64,000 nucleotides of DNA, from IMG/VR virus record IMGVR_UViG_3300025121_000038, positions 16,999 through 80,998 of that record. One strand, given 5' to 3'. Shown here piece after piece: positions 48,341 to 56,548 of the stretch. Source of the stretch: a virus. The first letter of the stretch is position 1. Each line of letters starts with the position of its first letter. The position numbers and the translations under genes were made by a program. The notes below the pieces were generated by a model. The model made no database searches. It saw only the letters and a program-made list of their open reading frames with translations, and was not told the origin of the DNA.

Positions 48341-48742
48341 TTATGAAGTTCTAACAACAATCATCTTTTGTAGGTTAGCGAAAGGAGTGTGAGTAAGAAC
48401 TTGGTCTTGAACGCCACCATAAACAGGAGGTGTTACTCGTCGCTCCACAGGATACTCTGTTTCACCGATGGACCTGTAATACTCATTCCAGCGTGTCCGC
48501 TCATCGTCCCAGGAGTCAAAGAGCATTTGGTATGCATCTGCAATAGGCAGAGCACCAGGAGTGCCAAAAGGAACTTCGATAACAGTGTCTCCATCAGAAA
48601 TCTTATCGAAATATTCGATGCCCTCAAGATAGCCGTTCACAACTCGTCCATATCCAGTATGACGACCCTCGTATTCTTCCAGAACCTGAAGTGTCGAACC
48701 ATCCGTACAGGTAAGCGTAATAAACTTGATGTCCTCAGACAT
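48341..48742 (-). CDS. Hypothetical protein, 133 aa
   Basis: Starts MSEDIKFITLTCTDGSTLQV. Beta-rich start and an acidic aromatic centre (QMLFDSWDDERTRWNEYYRS). Codon use is less AT-rich than average. No family recognised. Confidence 0.6.
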   Translation of the reverse strand: MSEDIKFITLTCTDGSTLQVLEEYEGRHTGYGRVVNGYLEGIEYFDKISDGDTVIEVPFGTPGALPIADAYQMLFDSWDDERTRWNEYYRSIGETEYPVERRVTPPVYGGVQDQVLTHTPFANLQKMIVVRTS

Positions 48743-48801
48743 TTAGGTAATCTCCGAATGTTGTTTATGGTTTGATATAAACGACATCGATGTTATTAAA
48801 C

Positions 48802-49161
48802 TCAGATAGAAATATGTAGATATGTCTTTTCTTTCGAAGAGAGATTCTCTACAGATGTGTTTAGAATTCCTGAGTGGGCCTTATAAAAAGCCCTAACTTC
48901 GGCCCATGCAAAGGCCTCTACCAATTGCATATCTGATTCCATCTCTGCCTTAGACGTCACAGTGTTAGCATGTGTCAACATCTTAAGAAAAGTGTCTCGA
49001 ATGCTATTCAGAAGATCCTGATGGATTTGGACCATCTCTAGGAGATCGAACTGAGCCTGGACGGCACTTTGAGCACTGCGAGATAGTACAGCCCGAAGCA
49101 CTGGATCCGAGATAATGTTCTTTTCCAACATATAATCAACACGTTCTTGAAGCGACTTCAT
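48802..49161 (-). CDS. Hypothetical helical protein, 119 aa
   Basis: Starts MKSLQERVDYMLEKNIISDP; almost wholly helical with heptad character. It directly follows the alarmone-hydrolase-like gene, one base between them. Function unknown. Confidence 0.6.
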   Translation of the reverse strand: MKSLQERVDYMLEKNIISDPVLRAVLSRSAQSAVQAQFDLLEMVQIHQDLLNSIRDTFLKMLTHANTVTSKAEMESDMQLVEAFAWAEVRAFYKAHSGILNTSVENLSSKEKTYLHISI

Positions 49162-49162
49162 T

Positions 49163-49747
49163 TTATTCCTTTCCGGGGATATAATCGAGAAGGTTGTTTA
49201 AGTGTACCCAGAGAGACTCCAAAGGAGTGTGAGGTACGTAGAGGGTCTGATAAAACTCTGTCTGCTCTTTTTTGTACATGTCCAGCTTGTGTCCGCCCTT
49301 CGTAAACTTTTCTGAAGCGACTACGCTAGCTTCCATGTTGGCGATACGGTCACAAAGCTTAACCAAGGTAGCACCTGGTGTAATAGGGATCAAGCGATAA
49401 GGTCCAGGTACCGCATCCGTACCCCAATGTCGCAATTTCCTGTTAGCCCCTTCGATCTTCGCATCCGAAACCGCAAATACGATAGAGGCAACTACAGTCC
49501 CAAAAAGGGCCTCAATCATAGCTCTGGTAGCGGGAGTGTCCTCAATGGTGTCATGCAGCCAAAGTGCAATGACCAAGATCTCCCTGGTAAGTCCATAAAA
49601 AGCTACCATCTCATCCGTCACACGGCGACGATATACATCTTGCACCTTCTCAAGGTGGTACTCATACGGAAAATCTCCGTACATCTGGTTACCGTGGCAG
49701 GCAAGGGCAAAACGTTTTGCGGTTAGGATTCGTTGAAGCGTGCTCAT
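49163..49747 (-). CDS. HD-domain (p)ppGpp hydrolase-like protein, 194 aa
   Basis: The layout AKRFALACHGNQ ... YEYHLEKV, ALWLHDTIEDT and VKLCDRIANMEAS matches the hydrolase half of RelA/SpoT and small alarmone hydrolases such as MESH1: His, HD/ED and Asp metal ligands all present. It likely removes pyrophosphate from (p)ppGpp or a related nucleotide, preventing a stringent response in infected cells. Confidence 0.8.
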   Translation of the reverse strand: MSTLQRILTAKRFALACHGNQMYGDFPYEYHLEKVQDVYRRRVTDEMVAFYGLTREILVIALWLHDTIEDTPATRAMIEALFGTVVASIVFAVSDAKIEGANRKLRHWGTDAVPGPYRLIPITPGATLVKLCDRIANMEASVVASEKFTKGGHKLDMYKKEQTEFYQTLYVPHTPLESLWVHLNNLLDYIPGKE

Positions 49748-49796
49748 ATGATTCCTTTCGTTGTGTGTCTATTTAACGAAAGGAATTAGATGAATA

Positions 49797-50279
49797 TCAG
49801 AGAGAATTTCGAAGAATTGTTAAACATTGGTCTAAATGGTCTGGGGTAAGTCCTCCAAGATAATGTGTCTTTAAGAAATGAGGTAGTTGCTCATCTAACA
49901 TATCGTCACTATCATCAAGAATAAGATAAGTGGTAGTCCTGTTATGATCATCTCTCCATTTTTTAATCTCATCTCCACGTATCTTACCGTAGGTAGGGGT
50001 CCTGTCCACTATCCTATGTGTATGTGTAAGACCTCCTTGAGTACTAAACCCACGTCGTATTTCTTCTAAGGTATGTATCTTACGCCAAGCAGAAGAAATG
50101 ATAAGATTAGCAGGACATTGGTCCAAAATCTGTTGTAGTATTGCTACATTACCTGGGTCGAACCCATACAGCTTGGAGCTTTCTACAGGCCACCGTTCGA
50201 CGGTAAGCCAATGTTTATTGAACACCCCGTCTATGTCTACAAAAATGTCAGGAAGAGACGGGTCTAGCACATAATTCAA
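49797..50279 (-). CDS. HAD-family phosphatase-like protein, 160 aa
   Basis: DIFVDIDGVFN is HAD motif I (DxDGV), LIISSAWRKI motif II, and GDEIKKWRDDHN ... LILDDSDDM motif III/IV. It resembles HAD domains linked to RNA repair proteins. It lies next to an RNA ligase, suggesting a 5'/3' end-healing role before ligation. Confidence 0.8.
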   Translation of the reverse strand: MNYVLDPSLPDIFVDIDGVFNKHWLTVERWPVESSKLYGFDPGNVAILQQILDQCPANLIISSAWRKIHTLEEIRRGFSTQGGLTHTHRIVDRTPTYGKIRGDEIKKWRDDHNRTTTYLILDDSDDMLDEQLPHFLKTHYLGGLTPDHLDQCLTILRNSL

Positions 50280-50357
50280 AATAATCCCTCAGTCTTTAAT
50301 TTTCTGTAAGTCTATTATTGAAAAACGTAAATACTATTGAAATATTTAGAGGAAAGG

Positions 50358-50981
50358 TCAACTAAGACGTGTAAACATAGCTTCTGCTTCTTGCTCGTTT
50401 CTGGATGTAGTCTTACATCGATCTCTTAAAGTTTGATACCAAGCATTACTTTTAATCTTAAACATGTCTGGGCCATGTTTACCTTTACCCTTACATACCA
50501 CACCTTCAAAAGCCATTCCTTCTAAAGTTCCATCTTTAATCTGTCTAATCAAATCTTCATTGATAGGCCCTTGGTATAAACACGGGGCATGATCTATATA
50601 CCTACACCAGTCTAAAAACTCATTTGGTAAAAGAATACCCCTCTTATGGACATGTATGTCAATAAGAGTTACGGTATGTGGCTCGTCATAATGTACACCA
50701 AAGGCTGACGTAGGTCCATAAAACTCAAAAAATGCTGTAGCTTCATCTACTCTCTTGGACCTGAAAATTTCATCAAGTTGGTCTCCGTAAAGACTTAGTA
50801 TGAGATCCTTAGCTTGACTCAGGTAGGGAGTTTGGTCATCTAAGAGACCATTACGTTTTCCAAATTTATAGAAACTTCTCTTTCGATTCCACTGAGCCCT
50901 ACAATTCGACCCATCGAATTTTGGAAATACATAATAGTGACCAGACCTAATCTGGGCATCTATACTGGGGTACTGTATCAT
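50358..50981 (-). CDS. RNA ligase (adenylyltransferase domain), 207 aa
   Basis: All nucleotidyltransferase motifs occur in order: I FPKFDGSN with the adenylated Lys near residue 21, Ia FGKRNGL, III AFFEFYGP, IIIa LIDIHVHKRG, IV MAFEGVVCKG and V MFKIKS. The C-terminal domain of T4 Rnl2 (334 aa) is mostly absent. It likely seals broken RNA, plausibly tRNAs cut by host anticodon nucleases. It overlaps the gene upstream by 35 nt. Confidence 0.88.
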   Translation of the reverse strand: MIQYPSIDAQIRSGHYYVFPKFDGSNCRAQWNRKRSFYKFGKRNGLLDDQTPYLSQAKDLILSLYGDQLDEIFRSKRVDEATAFFEFYGPTSAFGVHYDEPHTVTLIDIHVHKRGILLPNEFLDWCRYIDHAPCLYQGPINEDLIRQIKDGTLEGMAFEGVVCKGKGKHGPDMFKIKSNAWYQTLRDRCKTTSRNEQEAEAMFTRLS

Positions 50982-51414
50982 ACATTCTTTCTAAAGCTTC
51001 TAAACGAGACTCAATATTGTCATATACTAGCTCTAAACGATCTAGCTCTTTATTGACTTCTAAAAGGGATAAATCTATAGCATCAAACTCTCTATGCATT
51101 TTATTAAGTCTCAAAATTTCTGGAATAGGTAAAAAGCTCACAATCAAATGTCTGAAACAATCATAAACCACCCTCACAATCATTTGATAACCAATGACAC
51201 TAGAAATGTCTAGCTGCCATACCCTTACTCTATTGGATTGAACCTCAACTAGATATTTGCCGGGTCTGTTCTTTTTGATTATATTACAGATCCGGATATA
51301 CTCTTCATCCGTAAGCAATCTATCGTGTCGTTCTAGGAACCTACGTTTCGCATGAGCTACAATAGCGTTTGTTTTGGAGTTTCTAGATCCGAATTTTTTC
51401 TTGATGGTTCTCAT
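50947..51414 (-). CDS. Hypothetical protein, 155 aa
   Basis: Basic N-terminus (MRTIKKKFGSRNSKTNA) followed by AKRRFLERHDRLLTDEEY and a C-terminal coiled coil (EVNKELDRLELVYDNIESRL). The first part resembles small phage nuclease-like or toxin-like domains but no catalytic set is evident. Confidence 0.6.
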   Translation of the reverse strand: MRTIKKKFGSRNSKTNAIVAHAKRRFLERHDRLLTDEEYIRICNIIKKNRPGKYLVEVQSNRVRVWQLDISSVIGYQMIVRVVYDCFRHLIVSFLPIPEILRLNKMHREFDAIDLSLLEVNKELDRLELVYDNIESRLEALERMYDTVPQYRCPD

Positions 51415-51809
51415 TTAAGATATTGTTCTTTGTATGTTTTCATGCACATGATCTCATCATATGTCAAAAGGTCTGCTTCCAGAAAACCTTTCTTATTATA
51501 TTCAAACAACTCCTCCCAAACACCAGCTTCTTTAAGATATTGACATGATTCCTTTATTACCGGATGTATAGGACCATCTTTATGTTTCCTCTGCAACGTC
51601 ACATATGTTGCAGAGTTAGATGCAAATATAAGCCTTACTGTCCATGGCGGTCTTAACTCAATTTCTTTAGGATAGGGGCTTGCATACCCTGTTTTAGCCC
51701 AACGAGCTTTCCAACCCTTTTTAAGGAAAAGCAAATGCTCACATTGAGCTTCTCTTCTCCACAAATCTTGGTATTGATTAAAAAACTCATTCAGCCATTT
51801 ATATTCCAT
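51411..51809 (-). CDS. Hypothetical protein, 132 aa
   Basis: Starts MEYKWLNEFFNQYQDLWRRE; Trp- and Lys-rich with PPWTVRLIF shared in style with the gene at 46078. Its ATG follows the CCA of tRNA-Arg within a base or two, so tRNA processing could form its 5' end. Confidence 0.6.
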   Translation of the reverse strand: MEYKWLNEFFNQYQDLWRREAQCEHLLFLKKGWKARWAKTGYASPYPKEIELRPPWTVRLIFASNSATYVTLQRKHKDGPIHPVIKESCQYLKEAGVWEELFEYNKKGFLEADLLTYDEIMCMKTYKEQYLK

Positions 51810-51810
51810 A

Positions 51811-51885
51811 TGGTGACCCCGGAAGGGCTCGAACCTCCGACATCTTCTTTAGGAAAGAAGTGTTCTTCCACTGAACTACGGGGCC
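51811..51885 (-). tRNA. tRNA-Arg(CCU)
   Basis: Acceptor GGCCCCG/CGGGGTC, A73, CCA, anticodon arm CTTCT-TTCCTAA-AGAAG. Confidence 0.9.
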
Positions 51886-51891
51886 GAATTA

Positions 51892-51977
51892 AGAGACCGC
51901 TCAGAATCGAACTGAGATTGAGGTATTACCCTCTTCGGTTTTGCAGGCCGACGGCTTTACCAATCACCCACGGTCTC
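51892..51977 (-). tRNA. tRNA-Cys(GCA) with a long variable arm
   Basis: Acceptor GAGACCG/CGGTCTC, U73 (the Cys discriminator), anticodon arm TCGGC-CTGCAAA-ACCGA with one C:A mismatch, and a class II variable arm GAGG-GTAATA-CCTC. Cysteine tRNAs are normally short-armed. CCA not encoded. Confidence 0.75.
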
Positions 51978-51982
51978 AAAGT

Positions 51983-52144
51983 CTATGAAATCCATCCACT
52001 ATATTTATTAACGGGAGGAGCATCTTCCAACATCTTTTTAGCCTGCCTTCGCAGCAGCTTACTGGTCATACGCTTCAGGAAAGCTCTTGTTTTCCGAAAT
52101 GAAGACTTTGTTTGAATATCTATCTGATCGTTGCTTGCGCCCAT
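51983..52144 (-). CDS. Small basic protein, 53 aa
   Basis: Starts MGASNDQIDIQTKSSFRKTR; Arg/Lys-rich (KRMTSKLLRRQAKKMLEDAP) ending in VNKYSGWIS. Short basic proteins ending in a KY-x-GW pattern are common in large phages. Probably binds nucleic acid. Confidence 0.6.
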   Translation of the reverse strand: MGASNDQIDIQTKSSFRKTRAFLKRMTSKLLRRQAKKMLEDAPPVNKYSGWIS

Positions 52145-52701
52145 AACACTCCCTTAAAATTAAATTAGAGGCCCTCAGTTGGCAAACCATTTTATAGGTT
52201 TCTTTTATCCTAGACATCAATCTAGTTAATTCCGGATAAAGGAATCTTTCGATCCTCCAAGTCTCAAGGCTTTACGCCCTGGCATTTTCCTCTACGAGTC
52301 TATGCGAGTCTCTAATACTTAAAATTTGTTGCCCCAGTGGGATTCGAACCCACACCCTCGTCGGATAAAGACGCCATACTAACCAAGAAGACGCCATAAG
52401 CGTCTTTATTTATACTATAGGACAACTTACTAGAATGTCCCGCCTGCATATCCGGGACGTGGGGGATGCTATCTTCGTAGCTAATGTCTTTGTGTTGACA
52501 TTCCTACTCGAAACCCCTTGGGCCTCAATTTTACTTATGTCTCCACCAAGTTTTTGCTTGGCTTCTTAGATACACAAGGTCCCTGAAACCCGCTACTGTG
52601 TCACGTAGCCTGCCCGGTTAGTTTCCATGCGTGATTCACCATCAACCGGGTAACTGGTTTTACTGTCGAGCACACCGTCTCGCCTTGTTAATTATGAGTG
52701 A
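52145..52701 (-). other. Non-coding spacer with tRNA debris
   Basis: No gene. It contains a 3' tRNA half at 52330-52400 (T-arm GTGGG-TTCGAAT-CCCAC, arm CGTC-TTTATCC-GACG) whose 5' acceptor is missing and whose TATGGCGTCTT segment is duplicated. Other short hairpins are present. Confidence 0.4.
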
Positions 52702-52808
52702 TAAGTAAAAACATAAGTAGGAGTTGAACCTACACAAAGCTTAGTATTACTACCTCGCATCACCCAGGCACTGGGCTGCCCTCCCATTAGGCTATTATGT
52801 TTTACTTA
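52702..52808 (-). other. tRNA-like RNA with a 14-bp closing stem
   Basis: TAAGTAAAACATAA pairs with TTATGTTTTTACTTA (one bulge), far longer than an acceptor. Inside are GCC...GGC, hairpin GCCCA-GTGCC-TGGGT, TAGTA-ATACTA and a T-arm GTAGG-TTCAACT-CCTAC. No anticodon loop. Possibly a tRNA-derived decoy or remnant. Confidence 0.45.
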
Positions 52809-52906
52809 CCTTAAGCTGCTTTTCAACAAGGTAACTAAGTAGCTTCTCACTAGGCTGTCTATATAACGCGATGGGTCAAAGAAAAGTAAGAGGATTTCTA
52901 AAATTT

Positions 52907-53164
52907 TTACTCTTTAACTTCTGGATAAGTATACTTTCCACGATTAAAAATCAACTCACTATCTGTAAGCCATCCTTTCTTAATAGCTACAAACCGCCAA
53001 CGCACCCACACTACATCTATTCCAGAAATACCTGGACAGGATCGCAGGGCTCTATCCAAAGCCTTCCCTTCATCTACGGTCACATTGTCAGCATTGTCCA
53101 TAAGAGTATCAGCGTAATTACGCAAGGCAACTGCTACCATTTTTTCGCTATTCTTAGCTTTCAT
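52907..53164 (-). CDS. Hypothetical protein, 85 aa
   Basis: Starts MKAKNSEKMVAVALRNYADT; a helical N-terminal half then VDVVWVRWRFVAIKKGW. No family recognised. Confidence 0.6.
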   Translation of the reverse strand: MKAKNSEKMVAVALRNYADTLMDNADNVTVDEGKALDRALRSCPGISGIDVVWVRWRFVAIKKGWLTDSELIFNRGKYTYPEVKE

Positions 53165-53238
53165 GACTTACTCCATAAGGTCAAATTAAATACCTATGAG
53201 GAGGTAACGGTCGGTCTACGATAGAAGTAAGACTCTGA

Positions 53239-53457
53239 CTAATATATCACACCATCATCTTCATAACCTATAGATCCTACCGCATAATATTCATCTTCAT
53301 CAAGACAATGATAACCGAGCAGAGATTTCTCAGATTTCTGAAGGCTCCATGGGCAAATCTTTTTCTCACGAGCACATTTACCACATATCTTAGGCTCATG
53401 ACCAATCATAGAGTGAGATATAACTATCTGATCACAATATAAACATTTCTTATCCAT
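53239..53457 (-). CDS. Small zinc-binding protein, 72 aa
   Basis: Cys pairs CLYCDQ and CGKCAREKKIC near the N-terminus suggest a zinc ribbon; an acidic tail follows. Unknown function. Confidence 0.6.
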   Translation of the reverse strand: MDKKCLYCDQIVISHSMIGHEPKICGKCAREKKICPWSLQKSEKSLLGYHCLDEDEYYAVGSIGYEDDGVIY

Positions 53458-53469
53458 GACACGATACCC

Positions 53470-53757
53470 TCAATGTTTCAGGACATTATGATAGCCGTTA
53501 GTCAATTTATAAGACTTGAATCCTTCTTCATCATTCTTACCTAAAAACTCTACCAAAGTACGATGATATTCAGAAGGGCTATGTCGGTATGTATTTCTTT
53601 TCCTGCCTGCTTTCAAATGAGCGGCAAGACCTTCTTTGTACTCTCCTTCTCCCAGACGTTGAAGATATTTTTGAGCAGCACTTTGCCAATGAGTGTCACT
53701 TCTGTCATCGGAAACGATCCTGTCTGACAAATTTAATATTTTTGAGAACGTGTCCAT
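53470..53757 (-). CDS. Hypothetical protein, 95 aa
   Basis: Starts MDTFSKILNLSDRIVSDDRS; basic centre KAGRKRNTYRHSPSEYHRTL. It lies 7 nt downstream of the RNase Z-like gene. No family recognised. Confidence 0.6.
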   Translation of the reverse strand: MDTFSKILNLSDRIVSDDRSDTHWQSAAQKYLQRLGEGEYKEGLAAHLKAGRKRNTYRHSPSEYHRTLVEFLGKNDEEGFKSYKLTNGYHNVLKH

Positions 53758-53764
53758 GCGTCAC

Positions 53765-54589
53765 CTATTCTGGAAGTAGTAAGGTCACTCTCTTCTCTAA
53801 ATCCTGTGGAAGTTTATTCTGAAAATGTTTGATGACCTCTTCTCTGGTATACCTAGAAGAAAAATGAGTGAACAAAATATGTTGATTCTGTAGATCAGAA
53901 GCCCTCTCAAGTATGTGGTCTATGTGTATATGTCCGTGTTTACGAGCACCTTCTGCCGTTACTCTCTCATACTCCAAAAAAGTGACTTCTAGGATTAACA
54001 CTTTAGCTTGTCGGACAAGAGGCTGGTCTAATACATCAATAGCAGTATCTCCACAGAACACAGCTTCCACTTCTTTTATTTCTTGAGTTACAGTAACACC
54101 TTTAAGTCTCAAATCACGTATCACATTAGAGCTAAAATCTCTAAGTTCCGGAAGCAACTGTTGTTTCTTGGATACTAAAGCGTACCCTAAAGATGGTGTA
54201 GTATGATAATTTTGGAAGGTATGTATCTCTTTACTATTATCCAAAGGTACTACATCACCTACATCTAAAGGGTGTATTGCACATTCTAGATCAGATCCAT
54301 TTAATCTTCTCCAAACTGAGAACAAATCTTTCAAATCTTGTTCTTTAGGTCTAGGAAGCCAATACTCTGTAGGAGTCATTCGTTTCAATTCACGGGTAGC
54401 ACAGTGCATTTGCACTCCACCCATGTGATCAGAATGACAATGTGTAAAGAATACTTTTGGAAATTTAGTAGAGAATAATGGACAATGTCCTATGTCAAAA
54501 CATAATTTCCAGGCGGGAAAACCTATACAAGTTTCCCACCCTCCAACAGATATAGCTTCGATGTTTTGATTGCCTAGTGTTAATTTCAT
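53765..54589 (-). CDS. RNase Z-like metallo-beta-lactamase, 274 aa
   Basis: MBL motifs FFTHCHSDHMGG (residue 49), EAVFCGDTAID (about 190), VTFLEYE and the late IDHILERA ... LFTHFSSRYTREE are characteristic of the tRNase Z branch. RNase Z trims tRNA 3' ends after the discriminator when CCA is not encoded, which is true of many tRNAs here. So this phage may process its own tRNAs. Confidence 0.85.
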   Translation of the reverse strand: MKLTLGNQNIEAISVGGWETCIGFPAWKLCFDIGHCPLFSTKFPKVFFTHCHSDHMGGVQMHCATRELKRMTPTEYWLPRPKEQDLKDLFSVWRRLNGSDLECAIHPLDVGDVVPLDNSKEIHTFQNYHTTPSLGYALVSKKQQLLPELRDFSSNVIRDLRLKGVTVTQEIKEVEAVFCGDTAIDVLDQPLVRQAKVLILEVTFLEYERVTAEGARKHGHIHIDHILERASDLQNQHILFTHFSSRYTREEVIKHFQNKLPQDLEKRVTLLLPE

Positions 54590-54641
54590 ATGATCCTACA
54601 TGTTGTTGTATCTCATATGATATAGAATAGTACAGATAAGT

Positions 54642-54875
54642 TTAAATAGGCTGTCCATCAATGTTTACTTTCATTTCTTTTAATACTCTTTCTAAATCTT
54701 CAGGTGGTACTTCATTTATAAAATCGTACCACCCGCGTTTCGCAAAATCTATATCTAAATGTTTTCTCTTTTGGAAAAGATCTCCGAATTTTTCTCGAAT
54801 TAAATCTAAAAGAGAGTAAGATCTGCCGCTTTGAATTTGTTTGCTTAATACGGATATCTGATTTGATAATTTCAT
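54642..54875 (-). CDS. Hypothetical protein, 77 aa
   Basis: Starts MKLSNQISVLSKQIQSGRSY; helical and acidic. It lies 8 nt after the 393-residue protein gene. No family recognised. Confidence 0.6.
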   Translation of the reverse strand: MKLSNQISVLSKQIQSGRSYSLLDLIREKFGDLFQKRKHLDIDFAKRGWYDFINEVPPEDLERVLKEMKVNIDGQPI

Positions 54876-54883
54876 AATATTCC

Positions 54884-56023
54884 TTAAGGAAGAGGTTTAG
54901 GAGTCCAACCAGATACTCTTTTTTCCATTATTCGAATATCGGATTTTAATTGTTGTATCTGACCTTCAGTCTGTGCTATTACCATCTTATAAGCCTTGTC
55001 CCATTTATGTTCTCCCTTATGAACAAGTATCGTTCGAGAACTATCTTTAAGATGAAGAGAATCTATTCTTCCGGAGTTTAGGTCCGCTAGGTATTTTTCT
55101 GTACCTTCAAGAGTCGGTATGAGATATGTATCTTTATAATTCTTACACCCAGCAGCGGATATCTCATACGGAGGCCACCCTACCCCAGGACAATCCCCAA
55201 TTACATATCCAATACCAGGTCTTTGGAATCCATGAAGAACCATAACGGGAGGATCCGCTATCTTTAATTTCATGTTCATGTTACATATGGAACATGTGCC
55301 GGTATTCTCTCTAGTCCTTTGATCTGCTGGTATATGTGCGCTTACACCTAATATCTCGGCGGCTTCATCTTTCATTTGACTATTATCTTTAAGCCACCAC
55401 CAAATCTTCTGCATCTCGCTATGGGCAAACGATTTACCATTCGGTAGTCGAATTCTAAAACCTATGGCCCCTCTGTATAAAACTGTTTCAAATCCGTATA
55501 CGTCACCAGAGGTTGAATCAAACCCTGTATTTCTTTTGCTATAAGTCAATCTAGACAGATACGTGGCATAATAGGTCCCTTTCTTTATTTTGTCCGGCAA
55601 CTCATGAACATAAGCTCTAGAGAGTATTTTGTAAGACGTTTCTATTGCTTCTTTTTCTTCTTGATCTCTTTCTTCAATAATTTTTGCTCTCTCAGGGCTT
55701 ACGTTCACTTTCCAACTATCGTCTTTGACTTCTCTATCATAGATATATACATAAATTGACTCCTCGGTAGACCCTCGGGAGGTTAAAAAAACCCCCTTCT
55801 TAAAGTCTTTCTGGAAATCTCTATCAATATAGTCTAATTGAACAGGCACTATATCCTTTTCAAAAGACCATCCTCTGAAATAAGGAATCACCTCTAACAA
55901 TTGTTTAGGGGTTAAACCCATTACAGCCCACTTACGTATCTTTTCTAAGATAGCTTTCGATGTTTGTGGGATGTCATTGATGTCAGCGGATAATTTACGT
56001 ATTTGATTTACTATGTCACTCAT
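54884..56023 (-). CDS. Conserved hypothetical protein with zinc motif, 379 aa
   Basis: The start is taken at MSDIVNQIRKLSADINDI. The first 230 residues are charged and mixed. Near residue 265 a TGTCSICNMNMKL ... VLHGFQRPGIGYVIGDCPG block appears, a module I know from bacterial proteins of unknown function, probably zinc-binding. It ends with a helical coil (AQTEGQIQQLKSDIRIMEKR). Confidence 0.65.
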   Translation of the reverse strand: MSDIVNQIRKLSADINDIPQTSKAILEKIRKWAVMGLTPKQLLEVIPYFRGWSFEKDIVPVQLDYIDRDFQKDFKKGVFLTSRGSTEESIYVYIYDREVKDDSWKVNVSPERAKIIEERDQEEKEAIETSYKILSRAYVHELPDKIKKGTYYATYLSRLTYSKRNTGFDSTSGDVYGFETVLYRGAIGFRIRLPNGKSFAHSEMQKIWWWLKDNSQMKDEAAEILGVSAHIPADQRTRENTGTCSICNMNMKLKIADPPVMVLHGFQRPGIGYVIGDCPGVGWPPYEISAAGCKNYKDTYLIPTLEGTEKYLADLNSGRIDSLHLKDSSRTILVHKGEHKWDKAYKMVIAQTEGQIQQLKSDIRIMEKRVSGWTPKPLP

Positions 56024-56077
56024 ATGTCCTCTTAATGCATTTTTAGAGGATGAATATAAAAACACTATGGAACAAAA

Positions 56078-56109
56078 AAGGCCGTCTGGTGTAAAAACCA
56101 GACGGCCTT
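56078..56109. terminator. Strong intrinsic terminator
   Basis: aaggccgtctggt pairs with its complement around a 6-nt loop, followed on the minus strand by TTTTTT. It ends the transcript carrying the tRNAs at 56144-56501. Confidence 0.85.
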
Positions 56110-56143
56110 CAAATTATCTCTGTACAAGTTTAAAGAGCTGTGT

Positions 56144-56229
56144 CTTTTTAAGACAGCTTTATGGCTGTTGCCTTTTCCAGTTAGGCTACTTCCCCAAATT
56201 TTAGTGGGGAAGGAAGGATTCGAACCTCC
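56144..56229 (-). tRNA. Circularly permuted tRNA-like locus
   Basis: On the minus strand the order is T-arm GGAGG-TTCGAAT-CCTTC, 3' acceptor CTTCCCC-A, a 9-nt linker, 5' acceptor GGGGAAG, D-arm GCC...GGC, anticodon arm ACAGC-CATAAA-GCTGT and variable arm CTT-AAA-AAG. All parts of a long-arm tRNA are present, but the 3' part comes first. The acceptor strands pair perfectly. The 6-nt anticodon loop suggests decay from a tRNA-Leu(UAA). Confidence 0.5.
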
Positions 56230-56235
56230 ATATTT

Positions 56236-56427
56236 GTGTATGCTCTAGGTGTAGTACAGAGAAACCTTAAAAATTTACTTTGTGCAAATTTACAGTGCTA
56301 TGAGCGACCTTAAAACCTACTCCGAGGTTTTAAGGTCTAAACATATATCCGTGTTTTTGTATGCACCGTATGAGGCACAAAGTTTGGTAGCGAGAGGTTG
56401 GAATCGAACCAAGTATCCGCTATATTA
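56236..56427 (-). other. Structured spacer with tRNA 3' remnant
   Basis: Includes a perfect 12-bp hairpin (gaccttaaaacc) at about 56309-56340. At 56385-56425 there is a 3' tRNA remnant (T-arm TTGG-TTCGATT-CCAA, CCA) without a 5' half. Confidence 0.4.
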
Positions 56428-56501
56428 ATGCGGCAGAAAGAATTGAACTTTCGTCATTGGCTTATGAGGCCAAGCTGGAACCACCTCCAGTCTATGCCGC
56501 A
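56428..56501 (-). tRNA. tRNA-Met or tRNA-Ile2 (CAU)
   Basis: Acceptor TGCGGCA/TGCCGCA, anticodon arm TTGGC-CTCATAA-GCCAA, D-stem CTGG/CCAG. CCA not encoded. The CAU anticodon does not distinguish Met from lysidine-modified Ile. Confidence 0.85.
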
Positions 56502-56548
56502 TTAATAGAAACATTATTTCTTAAATAAAGTTAAATTCAGATCCAAAA

